11,058 nucleotides of DNA from Chthoniobacterales bacterium (GTDB lineage Bacteria; Verrucomicrobiota; Verrucomicrobiia; Chthoniobacterales; JACTMZ01). The notes under the pieces were generated by a model, which saw only the letters and a program-made list of their open reading frames with translations, did not search any database and was not told the origin of the DNA. The position numbers and the translations under genes are program-made. Location of the stretch: contig JAFMJK010000056.1 of NCBI GenBank assembly GCA_017853515.1, positions 1 to 11,058 on the forward strand, written 5' to 3'. This document shows positions 7,449 through 11,058 of this stretch, in pieces (within the stretch, counting starts at the first letter, position 1; every line of letters starts with the position of its first letter).

Positions 7449-7488
7449 GAAAACATTGAGGGCGGTCCGCCATTTTTTGGCAAGGGGA

Positions 7489-7517
7489 TTGACGCTCCAT
7501 CCGCGAAGTCCTAGAAG
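7489..7517 (+). promoter_or_regulatory. Candidate promoter for the B12 riboswitch transcript
   Basis: TTGACG (7489-7494), exactly 17 bases, then TAGAAG (7512-7517). Transcription would start near 7523, about 25 bases before the first riboswitch stem, which is where a promoter for it should be. Five of six and four of six bases match the sigma70 consensus. Confidence 0.5.
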
Positions 7518-7546
7518 TGCGGTCAGTTCTTTTGCATGATCAACAT

Positions 7547-7752
7547 CCGGCCTCGGCCGGGTGAGACCGACCAGCAAGCCAAGGGAAGGCCGTGAGATCC
7601 GGCCACAGTTGCGCTGCGGTATCCGGTAACAATCCTCCATTCCGCGCAAGCGGAAGCAAAGCCAGCCCGGTTTTATCCGGGTGAAGGCGAGGGGAGAGGC
7701 GGGCGCTTCGGCGTTCACAAACCGGGAGTCCGAATACCTTTCTTGCCGGTCC
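7547..7752 (+). ncRNA. Cobalamin (vitamin B12) riboswitch
   Basis: The stretch follows the cobalamin aptamer order. A closing stem can form between CCGGC (7547-7551) and GCCGG (7745-7749). GGTGAG is at 7560-7565. The B12-box region starts with AAGGGAA (7581-7587), then a 5-bp hairpin GGCCG/CGGCC around TGAGATC (7588-7604). ACAGTTGCGCTGCGGTATCC (7605-7624) matches the E. coli btuB leader type CTGACGCGCAGCGGTAAGG. A 6-bp hairpin with a GCAA tetraloop lies at 7640-7655. GCCAG-CCCGG/CCGGG-TGAAGGC (7661-7687) corresponds to the conserved internal-loop stem. The 3' element AGTCCGAATACC (7727-7738) is followed by TTGCCGG, as in the family's AGTCxGxAxACCTGCC. The first genes downstream on the same strand start at 7895 and 8539. 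Confidence 0.87.
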
Positions 7753-7762
7753 TCGACGCGCG

Positions 7763-7809
7763 CGCGGCCGGGTGGCCGCGGGCGAAAAAACTTCATCGCA
7801 AAAATGAAG
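7763..7809 (+). other. Two hairpins between aptamer and terminator
   Basis: CGCGGCC/GGCCGCG closes a GGGT loop (7763-7780), and CTTCAT/ATGAAG closes a seven-base loop (7791-7809). They lie between the aptamer and the terminator-like hairpin. They could be part of the switch's expression platform, but I cannot show which alternative pairing is ligand-dependent. Confidence 0.4.
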
Positions 7810-7840
7810 CGTGCGGGAGTGGTCTCTGCTGCACGTTTTT
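7810..7840 (+). terminator. Terminator-like hairpin of the riboswitch expression platform
   Basis: CGTGC (7810-7814) pairs with GCACG (7831-7835). An inner GGAG/CTCT stem closes a TGGT loop (7816-7827), and TTTTT follows at 7836-7840. This is 55 bases before the PEP-CTERM ATG, a typical place for a B12-dependent transcription attenuator. Confidence 0.55.
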
Positions 7841-7894
7841 CCTCGGAAGCGTCATCAGGGTCTCTCTTGCCACCAGAAACAAGAAAGACAACTG

Positions 7895-8566
7895 ATGAAA
7901 AAAACACTCCTGGCCCTGCTCCTCGCAGCGCCCCTCACGTCGTGGTCCTCGCTGATCACGGTCAACTCCTTCGGCGATATCCAATACTGGACCGGCACCG
8001 GCACAAACAGCGCCGCGCTGATCCTGGAGTTCGGGGGTCCCTCGACGCCGGTATCGGTCGCGTGGGGTTATCGTTGGAACGGGTCTTCTACCGCGGCATC
8101 GATGTTGTTCGCGCTCGCCGGGACGATCACGGTGACCGGAACCAATGCGCCGTCGCCCCTTACGGGTTCGGATCCGAGACTATCGGTCGATGCCAGTTTC
8201 TTCTCCGACTACGGCGGTTATTTCGTCAACAGCATCTCCTACGATCAAAGCGGTCTGCCGGTGCCGTGGAGCCAAACAACGCGGGTGATCGAGGATGCCT
8301 ACTTCGTCGACGGAACGTATCCCACGCTCTATTCGCTCAGCAGTGCCGGGCTCTGGGGCGGCTCATTTGCCCAGGCGCAAGTGGGCATGTCCGAGATCTC
8401 GCTGACCAACGGAGTGTGGATCGGTTTTGTGCAGAGCGACGGCGCCGAAGACCCCCGCACTTTTGCGCAGCCGGTGGCAGCGGTTCCCGAGCCTCGGACT
8501 GCCGCGCTGCTCGTTCTGGGTGCCGCCTGTGCCCTTCTATGCAGAAAGCTGACCTCCCACTCGTGA
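7895..8566 (+). CDS. PEP-CTERM exported protein of unknown function, B12-riboswitch controlled
   Basis: A 223-residue exported protein. The N-terminal signal peptide (MKKTLLALLLAAPLTSW) is followed by a Gly/Ser/Thr-rich, Trp- and Tyr-containing body that looks like beta structure. It ends in a PEP-CTERM sorting tag: VPEP at 197-200, a hydrophobic helix at about 201-216, then RK at 217-218. Such tags are processed by exosortases, and the proteins usually reach the outer surface or the exopolysaccharide. The body contains AWGYRWNG (56-63) followed by TAASMLFAL, and later SDYGGYFVNSISYD. I recall similar stretches in other PEP-CTERM proteins but cannot name a family. The ATG at 7895 has a weak purine-rich AAGAAAG upstream and gives a normal signal peptide; in-frame codons back to 7811 would lie in the leader RNA. 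It is the first gene after the B12 riboswitch and overlaps the pseudopilin gene, so the two are probably co-expressed. Function is unknown. Confidence 0.88.
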   Translation: MKKTLLALLLAAPLTSWSSLITVNSFGDIQYWTGTGTNSAALILEFGGPSTPVSVAWGYRWNGSSTAASMLFALAGTITVTGTNAPSPLTGSDPRLSVDASFFSDYGGYFVNSISYDQSGLPVPWSQTTRVIEDAYFVDGTYPTLYSLSSAGLWGGSFAQAQVGMSEISLTNGVWIGFVQSDGAEDPRTFAQPVAAVPEPRTAALLVLGAACALLCRKLTSHS

Positions 8567-9315
8567 GAACCCGCGCGAGCAAAGCGGCCTTCTCCATGGT
8601 CGAACTCCTCGTCGCCGTGGCGGTGATCATTGTGCTTGCCGCCGTGGCGGTGCCGGCGGGGGTTTCGGTGATGAGGACATCTTCGCTCGCCGTCTCGGCA
8701 GGCAATATCCGGCAATTGGCCGCCGGGGGTGCCGCTTACCTCGGCGAGAACAACTACCGGTTCTGGCCTTTCTTGCAAAAGGGCGCAGACGGCGATGTGT
8801 GGTGGTTCGGGCTGGAACCGGCCTCGAGCAAGGGCAAGCCGGAGGGTGAGCGCGAAATCGATATGACCAAAGGGCCTCTGGCGAACTATTTGCCGAGGCG
8901 CATGATGCCTGACCCGAGCTTGCGAACGAGCGGAAAACCCTTCAAGCCGAAGTACAAGTTCGGCTATATCGGCGCGGGTTACAACGCGGTCATAGCCAAT
9001 GGCTGGGTCACTGGAACAAGCCCGAAGGCAAAAAAGCCCCTCCGCTATTGGGATCTGACCAACCCGTCCTCCACGGTCGTCTTCGCCACATCGGCCCAAG
9101 TATACCCTTTCGATAAAAATTACATCGAGGAATTCTACGGAATCGACGAGCGCCAAGTCACTGTTCACTTCCGTCACAATGGGCAGGCCATGGTGTCTTT
9201 TGCCGACGGCTCCGCTGGTTTTATCCCCATGGATCCTTCGACCCGTGACGCCTCCGCTCCTCAGGCCAACATCGGGCGTTTCGCTCCTAAGGGCAGCTTC
9301 AAATACCTCAAGTGA
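8539..9315 (+). CDS. Pseudopilin-like protein with H-X9-DG motif
   Basis: A 258-residue type IV pilin/type II secretion pseudopilin-like protein. The class III leader is basic and ends KAA|FSMVELLVAVAVIIVLAAVAVPA: cleavage before Phe18, Glu at +5 (Glu22), then a 20-residue hydrophobic helix. Residue -1 is Ala rather than the usual Gly. The globular part ends with the H-X9-DG motif (His213, Asp223-Gly224, in RHNGQAMVSFADGSAGFI) seen in large paralogous sets in Planctomycetota and Verrucomicrobiota. Two starts are possible: ATG at 8539 (annotated, 28-base overlap with the PEP-CTERM gene) or GTG at 8563, which makes a four-base GTGA overlap and a 9-residue leader. Neither has a clear Shine-Dalgarno. 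The overlap implies co-expression under the same B12 riboswitch. Its partners and cargo are unknown. Confidence 0.88.
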   Translation: MQKADLPLVRTRASKAAFSMVELLVAVAVIIVLAAVAVPAGVSVMRTSSLAVSAGNIRQLAAGGAAYLGENNYRFWPFLQKGADGDVWWFGLEPASSKGKPEGEREIDMTKGPLANYLPRRMMPDPSLRTSGKPFKPKYKFGYIGAGYNAVIANGWVTGTSPKAKKPLRYWDLTNPSSTVVFATSAQVYPFDKNYIEEFYGIDERQVTVHFRHNGQAMVSFADGSAGFIPMDPSTRDASAPQANIGRFAPKGSFKYLK

Positions 9316-9340
9316 ACCTGCGTCATGCCCGCCTTTGCGG

Positions 9341-9370
9341 TTGACTTGAACGGTGCAGGGGAAACTATCT
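9341..9370 (+). promoter_or_regulatory. Candidate promoter for metY-metX
   Basis: TTGACT (9341-9346), an 18-base spacer, then CTATCT (9365-9370; TATCTC one base on). It sits in the 81-base gap after the pseudopilin gene and would give a leader of about 20 bases before the metY ATG. I see no SAM riboswitch or other RNA switch in this gap, which is too short for one, and no strong terminator. Confidence 0.4.
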
Positions 9371-9396
9371 CCCTCCACCCAAACCACAGAAAAGCC

Positions 9397-10683
9397 ATGA
9401 GATTCGACACCCTATGCCTTCACGGGGGACAGCAACCCGATCCGACCACGCTCTCCCGCGCGGTGCCCGTCTACCGCACCAGCTCGTTCGTTTTCAAGAG
9501 CACCGAGCATGCGGCGAACCTCTTTGCCCTCAAGGAACTGGGCAACATCTACACACGGCTGATGAATCCTACCACCGATGTGTTGGAGAAACGCGTCGCC
9601 TTGCTTGAAGGCGCGCCGGAAATGGGAGGCTTGGGGGTCGCCTCGGGAACGGCCGGCGTCTTTTACTCGATCATCAACCTGGCCTCGGCCGGCGACAACA
9701 TCGTCAGCGCGCGCAATCTCTACGGCGGCACCTACACGCAATTCAACGACATCCTTCCCTCCCTCGGCATCAAGGTGAAATTCGTCGATTCGAACGATCC
9801 GCAAAATTTCGCCAAGGCGATCGACGGCAAAACGCGCGCGCTTTTCGTCGAGACCGTCTCGAATCCGGCCCTCGAAGTGGTCGATCTCGAGAAGGTGGCC
9901 AAGGTCGCGCATGACCACGGGATTCCGTTGATTGTCGACGCCACTTTCTCCACGCCGTATCTGACCAAGCCGCTCGATTTCGGGGCGGACATCGTTGTGC
10001 ACTCCCTGACCAAATGGTTCGGCGGGCACGGCACCGGCATCGGCGGCGTCGTGGTGGACAGCGGACGTTTCAACTGGGGCGCGGGGAAACATCCGCTCTA
10101 CGACAATCCGGATACCAGCTACCACGGGCTCCGCTGGGGCCACGATCTGCCTGCGCCGCTCGCGCCGCTTGCTTTCATTCTCCGCATGCGCACCGTGCCG
10201 CTGCGCAACTTGGGAGCCTGCATCGCACCGGACAATTCGTGGTTCTTCCTGCAAGGCATCGAAACGCTGCCCCTCCGCATGGAGAAGCACTGCGCCAACG
10301 CGCTGGTCATTGCCGAGCACCTCAAGAAACACAAGGACGTCGAATGGGTCCGTTTCCCGGGCCTCAAGGGCGATCCCTATTACGACCTGAACAAAAAGTA
10401 TCTCCACGGCAAGGGGGGATCGATGGTCGTTTTCGGGATCAAGGGCGGCGCGGCGGCCGGCAAGAAATTCATCGAGTCGCTCAAGATCTTCTCGCATCTC
10501 GCCAATGTCGGCGATGCCAAGAGCCTGGCCATTCATCCGGCCACCACGACCCATTCCCAACTCAACGAGGATCAGCAACGCGGCGCGGGCATCGCGCCGG
10601 AGCTGATCCGCCTCTCCATCGGCATCGAGGATCCGGCCGACCTGATCGAGGACATCGACCAGGCCTTGGCCGCGGCGAAATAG
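9397..10683 (+). CDS. metY: O-acetylhomoserine sulfhydrylase (aminocarboxypropyltransferase)
   Basis: PLP enzyme of the Cys/Met metabolism family that makes homocysteine directly from O-acetylhomoserine and sulfide, bypassing cystathionine. It is 428 residues, the length usual for MetY and longer than MetB/MetC (about 380-400). Key parts: FDTLCLHGGQQPDPTT at the start, YTRLMNPTTDVLE (52-64), the phosphate-binding VASGTAG (81-87), ETVSNP (152-157), Asp181 in IVDATFSTPYL for the PLP ring, the Schiff-base Lys206 in VVHSLTKWFGGHGT, and Arg405 in IRLSIGIED for the substrate carboxylate. HPATTTHSQL (380-389) is also typical. The ATG at 9397 is preferred; the frame stays open 24 codons upstream but those do not resemble the family. 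metX follows 10 bases after the stop. Confidence 0.95.
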   Translation: MRFDTLCLHGGQQPDPTTLSRAVPVYRTSSFVFKSTEHAANLFALKELGNIYTRLMNPTTDVLEKRVALLEGAPEMGGLGVASGTAGVFYSIINLASAGDNIVSARNLYGGTYTQFNDILPSLGIKVKFVDSNDPQNFAKAIDGKTRALFVETVSNPALEVVDLEKVAKVAHDHGIPLIVDATFSTPYLTKPLDFGADIVVHSLTKWFGGHGTGIGGVVVDSGRFNWGAGKHPLYDNPDTSYHGLRWGHDLPAPLAPLAFILRMRTVPLRNLGACIAPDNSWFFLQGIETLPLRMEKHCANALVIAEHLKKHKDVEWVRFPGLKGDPYYDLNKKYLHGKGGSMVVFGIKGGAAAGKKFIESLKIFSHLANVGDAKSLAIHPATTTHSQLNEDQQRGAGIAPELIRLSIGIEDPADLIEDIDQALAAAK

Positions 10684-10693
10684 CGACACGACC

Positions 10694-11058
10694 ATGAGCA
10701 AAAGCGTCGGCGAGGTCGAAACGCAGTTTTTGACCTTCGGCAGCGCGGACGAGCCCTTCGTCACCGCGGGCGGGGACTCTTTGCCCGGCGTGACCATCGC
10801 CTACGAGACTTACGGCGAGCTGAATGCGGACCGGAGCAACGCCGTCCTGCTTTTCCACGCCCTGAGTGGCAGCCAGCACGCCGCGGGTACGAACAAGGCG
10901 GTGCCCGGCACGGACCATCGTTGGACCGACGAACTGCATGCCGGGTGGTGGGACGGTTTCATCGGCCCGGGCCGTGCGCTCGATACGAAGAAGTATTTTG
11001 TCATCTGCGCCAATTATCTGGGAGGTTGCTATGGCACGACCGGACCGGCTTCGATCAA
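10694..11058 (+). CDS. metX: Homoserine O-acetyltransferase (N-terminal part, runs off window)
   Basis: Alpha/beta-hydrolase-fold enzyme that acylates homoserine, supplying the substrate of MetY. The 121 codons visible match the MetX N-terminus. Landmarks are VTIAYETYGELN, then LLFHALSGSQHAAG (the strand and oxyanion region), GWWDGFIGPGRALDTKKYFV and NYLGGCYGTTGP at the window edge. The catalytic Ser and the C-terminal Asp/His lie beyond the window. The acyl donor (acetyl- versus succinyl-CoA) cannot be told from this part, but the neighbouring metY suggests acetyl. The ATG lies 10 bases after the metY stop, without a clear ribosome binding site, so the two genes are probably one operon. Confidence 0.93.
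   Translation, partial: MSKSVGEVETQFLTFGSADEPFVTAGGDSLPGVTIAYETYGELNADRSNAVLLFHALSGSQHAAGTNKAVPGTDHRWTDELHAGWWDGFIGPGRALDTKKYFVICANYLGGCYGTTGPASI

Noticed and set aside
7449..7894. Mobile element, tRNA or CRISPR in the largest stretch without a clear gene
   Set aside because: No repeat-spacer pattern, transposase fragment, target-site duplication or tRNA cloverleaf is visible. The region is explained by a promoter, a B12 aptamer and terminator-like hairpins.
7681..8538. A long plus-strand extension of the pseudopilin frame back to 7681
   Set aside because: It would run through the riboswitch and the whole PEP-CTERM gene in another frame. The prepilin leader must be near the N-terminus, so the start is at 8539 or 8563.
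9316..9396. A SAM or other methionine-related riboswitch before metY
   Set aside because: Only 81 bases are available and no conserved SAM-aptamer pieces are visible.
9412..10797. A 461-codon minus-strand frame opposite metY
   Set aside because: It is antisense to metY, which is certain from its PLP-enzyme motifs. The minus-strand product shows nothing recognisable.

Overview
The window looks like chromosomal DNA from a GC-rich Gram-negative bacterium, most likely of the Verrucomicrobiota (an Opitutales-like lineage is my best guess). This rests on three things: a complete outer-membrane lipid-asymmetry (Mla) set, a PEP-CTERM exported protein, and a pseudopilin with the H-X9-DG motif. The last two are common together in Verrucomicrobiota, Planctomycetota and Lentisphaerota. 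The assignment is inference from protein style, not from a marker gene.

Layout. Bases 1-2194 (minus strand) hold most of ppdK, pyruvate phosphate dikinase, whose C-terminus lies outside the window. Upstream of it and in the same direction is bioA (2276-3586, minus), a biotin-pathway aminotransferase. bioA diverges from a tightly packed plus-strand operon, mlaE-mlaF-mlaD-mlaC-mlaA (3666-7174). The first four genes are joined by TGATG or ATGA stop/start overlaps, and mlaA follows after two bases. The operon encodes a whole trans-envelope phospholipid path: inner-membrane ABC permease, ATPase, MCE protein, periplasmic carrier and outer-membrane lipoprotein. No mlaB (STAS subunit) is present.

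A short unrecognised minus-strand gene (7188-7448) converges on mlaA. Next comes a 446-base stretch without a clear protein gene (7449-7894). It contains a plausible promoter, a cobalamin (B12) riboswitch on the plus strand (about 7547-7752), and a chain of hairpins ending in a terminator-like hairpin plus T tract (7810-7840). The first genes downstream are an exported PEP-CTERM protein of unknown function (7895-8566) and an overlapping pseudopilin gene (8539-9315). This B12-switch / PEP-CTERM / pseudopilin unit is the most interesting part of the window, because neither gene is a recognised B12 synthesis, uptake or B12-independent isozyme gene.

The right end holds metY (9397-10683) and the start of metX (10694 onward). 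Together they make homocysteine from homoserine by acetylation and direct sulfhydrylation. They lie downstream of the B12-controlled pair in the same direction, but a candidate promoter in the 81-base gap suggests they can be transcribed separately.
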